Part shown: in pieces, positions 52,801 to 61,015 of the stretch
Position numbering within the stretch: position 1 is the first letter of the stretch
Layout: every line of letters begins with the position of its first letter
Source of the DNA: Eutrigla gurnardus
Taxonomy: Eukaryota; Chordata; Actinopteri; Perciformes; Triglidae
DNA length: 64,000 bases
Assembly: GCA_963514095.1 (NCBI GenBank)
Contig: OY741269.1
Location: 23,861,420-23,925,419, forward strand
Direction of reading: 5' to 3'
Program-made: the position numbers and the translations under genes
The notes under the pieces: generated by a model
Told to the model about the DNA's origin: nothing
Seen by the model: only the letters and a program-made list of their open reading frames with translations
Databases searched by the model: none

Positions 52801-55800
52801 CCCTCCCCTCTTGAATCTGTATGAGTCCCTTCATGCTCAGTTCCCTGGACTGCATGGTAACTATCATCTCCTATAGTATCAAGGGCTCTGTTGAAACTCT
52901 CCAAGATACTTTTGGCAAAGGAGATTAAAGGTTTCCCTAGCTCATCATAATGAAAGCGTTTGGGGGGTCGTCTGAACCTTTCAGACCTCCGTGTGGTCAA
53001 GTCTGGGTCGTCAGTGTCTATGTCAGTCAACTGTCCATTTTTCTCGTTTTTGTCTTGATTAGTGATATCTGTGTTGGTCTGTTGTCGATCTTTGTCATTC
53101 TGGTCTTGGGCAACAATGTTTGTCTCAACAACATCTGTGTCAGCTACATCTCTGTCGACTACATGTGTGTCAACTACATCTCCGGTTGGTTTTGATTGAC
53201 TTTCGCTCATGGCTATGCTTTCTCTGTTCAGGTCTGGTTCAATGGCTTGCTCAACCGCAACCTCTGGTTCCACCAAAGCCAAGTTGGGAAGTACTCCACC
53301 TGTCTCTGCAGGTGAGAAAGGTAAGTTGCTGGCAGCAAGTACATCTGGAGGTTCGGAATGTGTGGAATGAGCTGACGAACAATCAGCCTCTGGAGCTGGA
53401 TTCACAGGGGGATTCTGCCCCGTAGGAAGCTCAAGGACCTGAATGAACCTTTTCTCAGGAATGACAGACAAAGAAACTGGACAATCGCATGAATCATCTT
53501 CAGACTCTGAATGATTCTCTTGGGAGTGAAACTGAGACTGTTGGCTCCTCGTTCTGGGACGGCGTACCTTTGGAGCGACCTGCTCAGGCTCCTCGTCGTC
53601 TACCAGATTACTACAAGGAAGCAAGTGATCCCGATGCAGCGTTCGCTTGGGACCGTCTTCATCAGTGGGCTGCACTGTATAAACTGGTAAGTCTCCCTTT
53701 CTGTGCAAGACTTTGTACACAGTTGACTCCCACTTATCTGCAAGTTTGTGTTTGTTCCTTAACCGCAGGTTCCGTACAAGCACATGATCACCTTCCTGGA
53801 GTGTTGATTCCCTTACTACCCTGTCAAACCTTTTTTTGTTCCTTTCTGCGACCTTTGCAGAATTTTTGACAACAATCTGGTAGCTTTCTTCAAGATGCGC
53901 TTTCAGATTCTTCACGTATTGAGAATGACTTTTGGGAGCTCCCCTCTGGACAGGTAAACCAAATGCAATGTCTACCGGTAACCTGGGCCGGCGCCCAAAC
54001 ATCAACTCATACGGGCTAAAACCCGTCACATCGTTTTTCGTACAGTTGTACGCATGAGTCAACGGTTTCACGTAATCACGCCAGTGATTCTTCTCTTTTT
54101 CTCTCAGCGTTCCCAACATACTCAAGAGAGTTCTGTTGAACCTTTCAACTGGATTTGCGCGGGGATGGTACGGACTGGTGCGTACTTTCTTGATACCCGC
54201 GAGAGCACAGAGTTCGTGGATCAGCTGTGACTCAAAGTCTCTGCCCTGGTCACTTAAGATTCGCTCTGGAAACCCGTAATGTATCAGAAACTGCTCCCAA
54301 AGACTCTTAGCCACGGTTGTTGCTTTCTGATCCTTCGTTGGAAGCGCAACAGCGTATTTCGTGAAGTGATCAGTTATAACTAAGATGTCTTTGGTGTTTT
54401 TGCTGTCGGGTTCCAAGGACAAATAGTCTATGCAGACTAGTTCCATGGGACGCGTTGTTTGAATGTTTACAAGAGGTGCGGATTTCTCAGGTGGTGTTTT
54501 CCTCCTTACACAACGTCCACAAGATTTGATTTTGTTCTCTACGTCCTTAGCCATCTTTGGCCAATAGAACCTCGAACGAATGAGGTCAAGAGTTCTGTCA
54601 AAGCCAAGATGTCCCATATCTTCGTGGAGCCAAGAAAGAATGGGGAACCGAAGAGACATAGGAACCACAAACTGGTAAGTGATGTCACCATCTGATTGTC
54701 GGACTCGATAAAGGAGGTTACTCTTGAACTCAAACCGCTTCCACTCTTTAAGCATTAGCTTAAGTTCCAATGAATCAGGAATGGATTTGGGATTTGTCCC
54801 ATTTCCAGATTCCAGCATGTCGATGATCTTCCCAAGGACTGGATCGGACCTCTGGTGATGTTGGAGATCTGCTTCGCTAAATGTAGGTATGATGGAACAC
54901 CCTAATGCTTCAACCTCTCCGTACGCATCTGGCACTGCATCAGCATGCAAAGCCAATGACTCCACAAGGGCGACAGAAGGTAAGTTACCATCAGCCTCAA
55001 CAAGATGACGGCTGCACAAGGCGGTAACTGTGTCAGGCGGTAAGTCAAGATGTTCGGGAGAAGAAGAAAGGTGATGCGAAGAGAACTGTCTGATTCGTTC
55101 TCTTTCCTCCAGGGACACGTCATCATCTGGCAGATCGTCATGAGGACCTCTGGAAAGACCGTCTGCATCTTGGTTGCTCTTGCCAGCTCTATACTTGATG
55201 TGAAAGTCAAAAGTGGAAAGAGCGGCCAGCCAACGATAGCTAGCGGCGTCAAGCTTGGCAGACTTCAAGATATATGTCAACGGGTTGTTGTCTGTTACAA
55301 CCGTGAACACATTTCCATAAAGATAGTCGTGAAATTTTTCTACCACAGACCACTTTAAAGCCAAGAACTCTAATTTGTGAGCTGGGTAGCGTTTCTCGCT
55401 GGAAGAGAGCCCTCTACTAGCGTAAGCGATCACGCGTAGTTCACCATCTTGCTCTTGGTAAAGAGCGGCACCAAGCCCAGAGGTACTCGCGTCGGTGTGA
55501 AGGAAATAAGGAAGTTTTGGATTTGCAAATCCGAGGACTGGTGCAGAAGTAAGCTTTTCTATGATGGTTTGAAAAGCTTCTTGACGAACTGGCGTCCAGC
55601 GGTCGGCGAAGGGCTCTTTGACGCTCAAGTACCCAGCGGAGGAAGGGGTTGCCCTTTTACCCTTCCTGCATGGTGGGTAACCACCAGTAAGGTCGTTCAA
55701 GGGTTTTACTATCCGGGAGTAGTCCTTGACAAACCGGCGGTAATATCCCGCAAAACCAAGAAATGACTTGAGCTCGGTAAGTGTGTTTGGCTGTGGCCAT

Positions 55801-57578
55801 GTGCGAAGGGCACTCACCTTCTCAGGGTCGGTCTCAACACCCTTGTTCGAGACAATGTGCCCCAAGTAGCGCACAGAGCTCTGGAAGAAACGACACTTCG
55901 ACGGCGACAACTTCAAGCCATATTCCCGCAATTGCTGGAGAACATGTAAAAGCCGTCTTTCATGTTCCTCTTTGGTGTCTGAAAACACAATGACATCATC
56001 CAAGAAAACCAGCACTTCTTTCAGGTTAAGGCTACCCATGCAACGCTCCATTAAGCGCTGAAAGGTGCTGGGAGCATTAGTGATGCCCTGGGGCATACGA
56101 TTAAACTCGTAAAAACCCAGGGGGCACACAAAAGCAGTTTTAGGTTTGTCACATTCTTTCATTGCTATCTGGTAATACCCAGATTTCAAGTCCATTACCG
56201 AGAACCATTTGGAACCGGCAAGCGCTGAGAAAGACTCTTCAAGATGTGGAAGTGCATAAGCATCTCGGATGGTCAAAGAGTTTAACTTTCGATAGTCGAT
56301 GCAAAGCCGGACATCGCCGTTTTTTTTCCGAACCACAACGATTGGCGAAGAGTAGGGCGATTCTGATTCGCGAATCACTCCTGCCGCCAGAAGCGTTTGT
56401 AGATGTTTCCTTACAGCTTCATAATCGTTAGGGTGGATTGGTCTAGACTTCTGTTTGAAAGGTGTTTCGTCTCTTAAGTGAATGTGATGTTCGACCTTGG
56501 ATGTGTGTCCGAAATCTAGATCATGCTGAGCGAAAACATCAGCATAAGTGCTCAAGCTTTGCGTTATCCTCTCCTTCCACTCTTCTGAAAGGGGGGGGGA
56601 TTCATTGAAGTCAAAGACAAGACCTGACTCAGTGGATTCAGACGCTGACTGAGGAGAAACTGAACAACACCGGACAGTGTTGGTGTCCTCATGAGAAGCA
56701 GGCAAGTTGTCATGAACTGATGCAGGAGCATGAAGTTCAGCTATAACACAACTACTAGGAAGTGTTACGTCATGTTCACTCTCGTTTCTTACCCATACAG
56801 GTAACTTGAAAGGATGTTCCTTGGGCATGCTCACAAGACAACACTCCACAAAGATACCACCAGGTAATGTGGACATGCTAGGCTGTTCAATGATGACACA
56901 TTCATCTGAAGTGTTTACCTTAGCAAATCCCTCGAGAAGCATTCTCCCTTGTGCAGGTATCACTCTCTGTTCTCTGCCTTTCAGGGTCATCAGGCCGATT
57001 TTCCCAGTGGAACTTACCTCTTTCCTGAGCTTCAGGGTGTGAAGGATTTGTCGAAAGCCATAAACAGGTGAGAGGTCATTTGGAGTTTTTTCATGACAAT
57101 GCTCGTCATACATGACATCGAGAGCGTTTGTACCTATTAGTACAGGAAGCTCGCAGTTGGTGCGTATATCTGGAACGACCAATGCCAAAGTAGCGACTTC
57201 AGGTTCAGATTCGACAAAGTCCTTTGGAAACTTCAGGACAAGAGGGATATAACCCAAGTAAGGAACTATGGCACCACTGGCACCTTCAACATCAAGACCA
57301 TTGAGTGGTTGAATGGGATGTTCTGTCAGATGGCTGTTGTAGAAAGAAGTGGACACCGTGGTTACCTGAGAACCAGTGTCAAGAAGACAACTACACTCCA
57401 CTCCTGCCACTTTGATGTTAGCAGTACACTTGTTCCCTACAAGTCCTCTTGGAAGCTTGATGTGATGTTCCAGGTTTTGAGAGTGAACAAATGCTTGATT
57501 GGATGAATCAGTTTTGGGACATGCATGCTTAGTTTCAGTTCCTGTGAGTCCCTCAACAGGAACTGAGGTTAGTTTAAA
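52761..57578 (-). CDS. pol: Pol polyprotein: protease, RT, RNase H, integrase (expressed by -1 frameshift)
   Basis: Open from the slippery heptamer to UAG at 52763-52761: 1603 aa after the shift, making a 2162-aa Gag-Pol. There is no AUG before the protease active site; the apparent start at 57410 is a GUG. Residues here count from that GUG. Protease has LLDTGS (D11-T-G). Reverse transcriptase spans about 310-490 with FLDD at 469-472. RNase H has D640, E681, D707 and the NQDADGLSR region. Integrase has zinc-binding H929, H934, C964, C967 and catalytic D995, D1054, E1089, then a GPY/F-like module at about 1203-1266. Residues about 1270-1549 are an acidic, low-complexity tail with short repeats and a basic RRSERFRRPPKRF motif near the end. 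The last 13 residues are encoded by the 3' LTR. All catalytic residues are present and the frame is unbroken. Confidence 0.96.
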   Translation of the reverse strand, partial: FKLTSVPVEGLTGTETKHACPKTDSSNQAFVHSQNLEHHIKLPRGLVGNKCTANIKVAGVECSCLLDTGSQVTTVSTSFYNSHLTEHPIQPLNGLDVEGASGAIVPYLGYIPLVLKFPKDFVESEPEVATLALVVPDIRTNCELPVLIGTNALDVMYDEHCHEKTPNDLSPVYGFRQILHTLKLRKEVSSTGKIGLMTLKGREQRVIPAQGRMLLEGFAKVNTSDECVIIEQPSMSTLPGGIFVECCLVSMPKEHPFKLPVWVRNESEHDVTLPSSCVIAELHAPASVHDNLPASHEDTNTVRCCSVSPQSASESTESGLVFDFNESPPLSEEWKERITQSLSTYADVFAQHDLDFGHTSKVEHHIHLRDETPFKQKSRPIHPNDYEAVRKHLQTLLAAGVIRESESPYSSPIVVVRKKNGDVRLCIDYRKLNSLTIRDAYALPHLEESFSALAGSKWFSVMDLKSGYYQIAMKECDKPKTAFVCPLGFYEFNRMPQGITNAPSTFQRLMERCMGSLNLKEVLVFLDDVIVFSDTKEEHERRLLHVLQQLREYGLKLSPSKCRFFQSSVRYLGHIVSNKGVETDPEKVSALRTWPQPNTLTELKSFLGFAGYYRRFVKDYSRIVKPLNDLTGGYPPCRKGKRATPSSAGYLSVKEPFADRWTPVRQEAFQTIIEKLTSAPVLGFANPKLPYFLHTDASTSGLGAALYQEQDGELRVIAYASRGLSSSEKRYPAHKLEFLALKWSVVEKFHDYLYGNVFTVVTDNNPLTYILKSAKLDAASYRWLAALSTFDFHIKYRAGKSNQDADGLSRGPHDDLPDDDVSLEERERIRQFSSHHLSSSPEHLDLPPDTVTALCSRHLVEADGNLPSVALVESLALHADAVPDAYGEVEALGCSIIPTFSEADLQHHQRSDPVLGKIIDMLESGNGTNPKSIPDSLELKLMLKEWKRFEFKSNLLYRVRQSDGDITYQFVVPMSLRFPILSWLHEDMGHLGFDRTLDLIRSRFYWPKMAKDVENKIKSCGRCVRRKTPPEKSAPLVNIQTTRPMELVCIDYLSLEPDSKNTKDILVITDHFTKYAVALPTKDQKATTVAKSLWEQFLIHYGFPERILSDQGRDFESQLIHELCALAGIKKVRTSPYHPRANPVERFNRTLLSMLGTLREKEKNHWRDYVKPLTHAYNCTKNDVTGFSPYELMFGRRPRLPVDIAFGLPVQRGAPKSHSQYVKNLKAHLEESYQIVVKNSAKVAERNKKRFDRVVRESTLQEGDHVLVRNLRLRNKHKLADKWESTVYKVLHRKGDLPVYTVQPTDEDGPKRTLHRDHLLPCSNLVDDEEPEQVAPKVRRPRTRSQQSQFHSQENHSESEDDSCDCPVSLSVIPEKRFIQVLELPTGQNPPVNPAPEADCSSAHSTHSEPPDVLAASNLPFSPAETGGVLPNLALVEPEVAVEQAIEPDLNRESIAMSESQSKPTGDVVDTHVVDRDVADTDVVETNIVAQDQNDKDRQQTNTDITNQDKNEKNGQLTDIDTDDPDLTTRRSERFRRPPKRFHYDELGKPLISFAKSILESFNRALDTIGDDSYHAVQGTEHEGTHTDSRGEGVTHMVTKPIFVV
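52801..52812 (-). other. Polypurine tract
   Basis: Element-sense AAGAGGGGAGGG, twelve purines, ending exactly at the first base of the 3' LTR. This is the RNase H-resistant primer for plus-strand DNA. It lies inside the pol frame, where it encodes part of SRGEG. Confidence 0.92.
53119..53178 (-). repeat. 15-bp coding tandem repeat in the Pol tail
   Basis: Four 15-bp units on the plus strand, at 53119-53133, 53134-53148, 53149-53163 and 53164-53178 (for example TCTGTGTCAGCTACA, TCTCTGTCGACTACA). They encode a five-residue repeat in Pol, variants of DVVDT, around residues 1411-1430. Units differ at a few bases, so this is an old or selected repeat, and it could vary in copy number between elements. 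Confidence 0.8.
57516..57578 (-). promoter_or_regulatory. -1 ribosomal frameshift signal joining gag to pol
   Basis: The heptamer UUUAAAC (57578-57572) lies in the gag frame as U UUA AAC and is followed directly by the gag stop UAA. After a 6-nt spacer (57571-57566) comes the stem CAGUUCCUGU/ACAGGAACUG (57565-57556 with 57545-57536), ten perfect pairs. The loop GGGAC (57552-57548) is complementary to GUCCC (57520-57516), giving an H-type pseudoknot with a 15-nt connecting loop. Without the pseudoknot, UGAG/CUCA extends the hairpin by four pairs past a one-base bulge. The pol frame is -1 relative to gag and opens at this heptamer, being closed by UAA at 57581-57579 just upstream. Slippery site, spacing and structure all match known -1 signals. 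Confidence 0.9.
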
Positions 57579-59248
57579 TTATGTTTGTTTTGCTGTTCCC
57601 ATGCTTGTTGTTTCCGCCTGAACTCTTTTCGTTTTAGTTCAACTAGTTCAGGGTCAGACTCGTTGCTGCAAGAGGGCGCGATATGGCCGTCCTGCCCGCA
57701 CTTGAAGCAGTAGCCTGGTCTGGGTCTTTTTTCAGGAGTACATTCACTTGGAAGTGAGGGTTTTGGTTCAGTTGGGGTCTTTGGTTTTGTTTTCTTGTTT
57801 GACTTAGGAAAAGACTGAGCTGAGTTGCTGCTCAAAGATGTTTTGAGTGAAGCTACCTGTGCTTGTAGTTTAGCAATTTGCTGTTCGAGTTTACTGGTCT
57901 CAAGAGAAGAAGTCACAGATGCTGCAGCTGCCATGTCAGAACCATCAAGGGTACAGTCGTTGACAGAAAGAGGGTTCGACTGGACTTTGGCTTTAGAAAA
58001 CCCTAAGTGCTGTTTCATTCTGTTTGACTTTGCAGCTTGGCGGTCTTCATCTGTGCGTAAAAGAAGGAGCAACTCGGAGAATGAGGGGGGGTTGGGCTTC
58101 CTCTGCTCCAACTGTAAACTTGTGATGAGACTGTTGTTCCAACAACCCCTGCAAAATTGCTTAAGGAGCTGGCGCTCTGAGTCAGCAGTGACAATGCCAC
58201 CTCGCTTAACCACTTTATTCAAAGCTGCCTGCAGTCGCTGCAGGTAGCTGGAAGGTTTCTCACCTGAGTTCTGATTTGTGTTCAGAAATTTAGCAAAAAG
58301 CTCGTCTCCATCATCCACGATGCCGTATGCCGAATCAAGAAGACTGAGATAGTCGTTGGGACTGGAGTTCGGTCCAAGATGTTGAACGACATTGGCTGCG
58401 GGTGGAAGAAGGCTTTCTACTATTCTCCTGACAGTGAGTTTGTCAGACATGGAAGGATCAGCAAGAAAGAAGTCAACAGTACTGCGCCATGCATCATAGT
58501 CAGACTCTAAGCTGGGACAGGGAGTTTTCCCAGAAAAGGACCTTAGCCTGGTGTGACCATGGTATTGGGAAGCCACATCACCACTCCTAATGACATGTTC
58601 TACCACTACCTTTTGGACGTCAGAGGTGGTGAGATGTTCAGAGGGTAAGTACAACCCTGGTTTCTTAGGTGAGGGGAAAGCCTCTGCACCTACAAGGGGT
58701 GAAAAAGAGTCATGTTCATGTGAGTGAGTTTCGTCAGTAACCCTTTTAACAGGAGTTTGGGTCGGGTTTGTCACTAGCTGTGTTGAGGTCGAGTCACTGG
58801 TCAACGGAGATTCGTGATCGGTTTCAGACGTACCTGGTTCAGCTGTCTGGGGCTTCGTAGACCCACGGATTCTGGTCAACTCATCAAGCAAAACTTTCTC
58901 AAAGTCAGCACCACTTAGCTTAGCAACGTCTTTCAGTTCAGCTAAATAAGTGTGTGTCAGGGTTGAACTTCTGGCAGCTGCATATAAGTCAGAGAGAGAC
59001 TGAATGCTGTTAACGACGCTTGGGTTACTTGTGGGTCTCTTGCAGGGCAAGCTGCTCTGCAGAAAGTGAATGGGTTCACCTGACTTGAACTCTACGATAG
59101 CTTCTGAACTGCTCGTTTTGATTATCCTTTCAATAGGACCGCACTTCCCTAGGTAATCAATGACCTCGTTGTCTATCACTTCGCCAGTTAGACCGCCAAC
59201 TAAGACTGAGTTTGGCACTTTAACGTTTTCAGCCTTGATAACATCCAT
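57569..59248 (-). CDS. gag: Gag polyprotein, PNMA/ZCCHC12-like
   Basis: 559 aa, starting at an AUG in strong context and ending UAA. It would assemble the particle and package element RNA. Residues about 11-60 have the beta-alpha-beta pattern of the RRM-like N-terminus seen in PNMA proteins. Residues about 130-200 are Ser/Thr/Pro-rich linker. Residues about 240-400 resemble the Gag capsid domain of PNMA/ZCCHC12 proteins (YDAWRSTVDFFL, then RRIVESLLPPAANVV). Residues 449-472 form a short coiled coil. A basic stretch at 484-510 precedes one CCHC zinc knuckle, C514-x2-C517-x4-H522-x4-C527. The vertebrate PNMA genes are known to derive from Ty3/Gypsy Gag, so this looks like a living relative of their ancestor. 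The final codons carry the frameshift heptamer. The assignment as Gag is firm; PNMA kinship is by motif recall. Confidence 0.93.
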   Translation of the reverse strand: MDVIKAENVKVPNSVLVGGLTGEVIDNEVIDYLGKCGPIERIIKTSSSEAIVEFKSGEPIHFLQSSLPCKRPTSNPSVVNSIQSLSDLYAAARSSTLTHTYLAELKDVAKLSGADFEKVLLDELTRIRGSTKPQTAEPGTSETDHESPLTSDSTSTQLVTNPTQTPVKRVTDETHSHEHDSFSPLVGAEAFPSPKKPGLYLPSEHLTTSDVQKVVVEHVIRSGDVASQYHGHTRLRSFSGKTPCPSLESDYDAWRSTVDFFLADPSMSDKLTVRRIVESLLPPAANVVQHLGPNSSPNDYLSLLDSAYGIVDDGDELFAKFLNTNQNSGEKPSSYLQRLQAALNKVVKRGGIVTADSERQLLKQFCRGCWNNSLITSLQLEQRKPNPPSFSELLLLLRTDEDRQAAKSNRMKQHLGFSKAKVQSNPLSVNDCTLDGSDMAAAASVTSSLETSKLEQQIAKLQAQVASLKTSLSSNSAQSFPKSNKKTKPKTPTEPKPSLPSECTPEKRPRPGYCFKCGQDGHIAPSCSNESDPELVELKRKEFRRKQQAWEQQNKHNLN

Positions 59249-59252
59249 AATG

Positions 59253-59258
59253 TCACAT
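59253..59258 (-). promoter_or_regulatory. Start-stop element AUGUGA just before gag
   Basis: In the 122-nt leader between the 5' LTR and gag, AUGUGA is followed by CAUU and then the gag AUG. The upstream AUG has a poor context (U at -3, U at +4), while the gag AUG has A at -3 and G at +4. Minimal start-stop frames can stall or recycle ribosomes. Whether this one matters is unknown, and leaky scanning would reach gag easily. The leader also has an A14 run (59287-59274). Confidence 0.4.
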
Positions 59259-59345
59259 CAACACAATTTCTTATTTTTTTTTTTTTTAGAGTTCACTTTT
59301 TTTTTCAATGAAAGCAAAAGAAAATATCAACTGTTCAATCACCAG

Positions 59346-59363
59346 CTCCTGGCTGGCTCGCCA
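59346..59363 (-). other. Primer-binding site, tRNA-Arg type
   Basis: In element sense the sequence is TGGCGAGCCAGCCAGGAG, starting 7 nt inside the 5' LTR. Its complement ends CTGGCTGGCTCG plus CCA, which agrees with the 3' end of vertebrate tRNA-Arg (ACG anticodon family) as I remember it, over 18 nt. The nucleotide beyond mismatches, so 18 nt is the natural limit. This is where minus-strand cDNA synthesis would start. Confidence 0.88.
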
Positions 59364-59452
59364 AGTTTTATGTAGCGCCTGTAGTCTTTCTGGCTAATAA
59401 CAATAATAACACTACATTCTCTAGGTTCGTAAGAGCTGGTAATAGTGAACAA

Positions 59453-59458
59453 TTTATT
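59453..59458 (-). promoter_or_regulatory. AATAAA in the 5' LTR
   Basis: This is the 5' LTR copy of the polyadenylation hexamer found at 51179-51184. If transcription starts upstream, this copy must be bypassed for full-length RNA to form, as in any element where R contains the signal. Confidence 0.5.
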
Positions 59459-60914
59459 GTCACAATTATTGAATTGCAATGAATGAAAATAAAAAAATAA
59501 AATAAAATACAGAAAAATAGAGCTCTTTAATTTGTCAAAATAAAAAATAAAAAAAGTTCAAAGAAAATTGTCCATCCTTCTCTTTTTCGAAGGTCAGAGT
59601 TCCGGGTTCAATTGCGTTTATGTTCTGTGTAATGTTCAGTCCAATGTTCAATTACTACCCGGGTAGATTTGTGTATGGGTTCTTATCTGTGTGAAGTGAA
59701 TCGATGTCGGGCTCCTCGGATTGGGTTCACAGCTGGCCAGGCTGGGACCCGCTCCGTCTGAATCTTTCTCTCGCTGGATTGGCTCGCCACCGAACCCTTG
59801 GCTCGGAATTCTGGATCCGAAGTCTTAATCCGTCGAACAATAAAACCAGTCTACACAGAGAGTGTAGAACAAATAATCATTACTTTCTATTCAATTGACA
59901 TCTTTCTACTTTCACTTTTCACTCTAATTCTTTCACATAAATACCCAAATAAAGGATACTCTGCATTTAAATGCTTTAAATGAGACTGCATATTTTTTAC
60001 AGTACAGTATAAGTACTTTTACCATGACTATTATTTACCATGAACTTATAATTCAACATAAATCACCTTATTTATTTCAATAAAGCTCTATTTATATTTA
60101 TAAACAGCTCAATAAATCAGAATTTACATTTTTAACACAATATTTATCTTTTAACCATAGCTTTTTATCTGTTTTTAACCATAAAGTTACAGTATAAACT
60201 CTAAACAGGATAAATTATTTTTAACAGAATACATATTAAACCATCACTAGTGCAAAAACACCGAATACACTCATCTCAATGACCGGAAAAATAATTAGCA
60301 TGACCCGGTATCATTTAACCACATTTCTGTACCATAGCTGTCTCCATTTCTCATCTCAAGTCACAGTAAAGGCTCATTAGCTTAACCAGCTAGCACACAT
60401 TAGCTTAGATAGCTTCACAATTAGCATTCATATCACCTTTAGCAGGTAACACCCAGAATTAGCATAGCGGCGACTAGCATTAGCTTCGCGCTAGGTTGTT
60501 AGCGATCTTTTTACAGCTCGTTTTCAATATACACAATGATACAGCAGGTACCAGAGTAGGTTTAAAACATTAACGAAACATAGCATGAACTTAGCATGGA
60601 CTCCGACTGGTTTTTATGAACATATTTCAGTCACAGGAACTTTATCTTATCATGCTAATAGCAACAACTAGCCTGAGGCTTGCTCAGCAACTTAGCATTT
60701 TCTTACCGGAGTTCTCAGGGACACTTAACACGGTAAACTCAGCCTCCCGCTCCTTCACACACGCTCGTAACGACTCTGCCTGATAAACAGAAGACTTATG
60801 AAGGTTTTGCTCGAGAGTTACTGATGTTTTAGCGTGGTTTTGTTCACTTTACATACCCCGTTTCTTCAGCTCGGTTCATGTGCGACCGCTCTGCTCGGTG
60901 TCTCAGCTTGATCT

Positions 60915-61015
60915 AAGATGGCGGACGGTGCACATTGTGATCATGCACAGGTCACGTTCGGGGGCACGTTCAATGCGTCGGCGATTACTCGCAGGGGTGC
61001 TGCGCCACCAATTGG
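60915..61015 (-). promoter_or_regulatory. Probable LTR promoter region with CCAAT and YY1-like motifs
   Basis: In element sense, the palindrome CCAATTGG (61015-61008) lies about 60 nt into the LTR. It is followed by CpG-rich sequence and CCGCCATCTT (60924-60915), which matches the YY1 core CCGCCATNTT. YY1 sites near the start of TATA-less promoters, including those of some retroelements, position transcription. The same motifs recur in the 3' LTR at 52741-52734 and 52650-52641. The start site itself is inference; a TATAAATA 820 nt downstream is the alternative. Confidence 0.4.

Noticed and set aside
52950..53425. Plus-strand frames across the pol tail, and others inside gag and pol
   Set aside because: They are shadows of the long minus-strand frames and have no motif.
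52761..57410. Pol beginning at the codon at 57410
   Set aside because: That codon is GUG, and the frame is open upstream to the slippery heptamer with no AUG. Pol is better read as a frameshift product.
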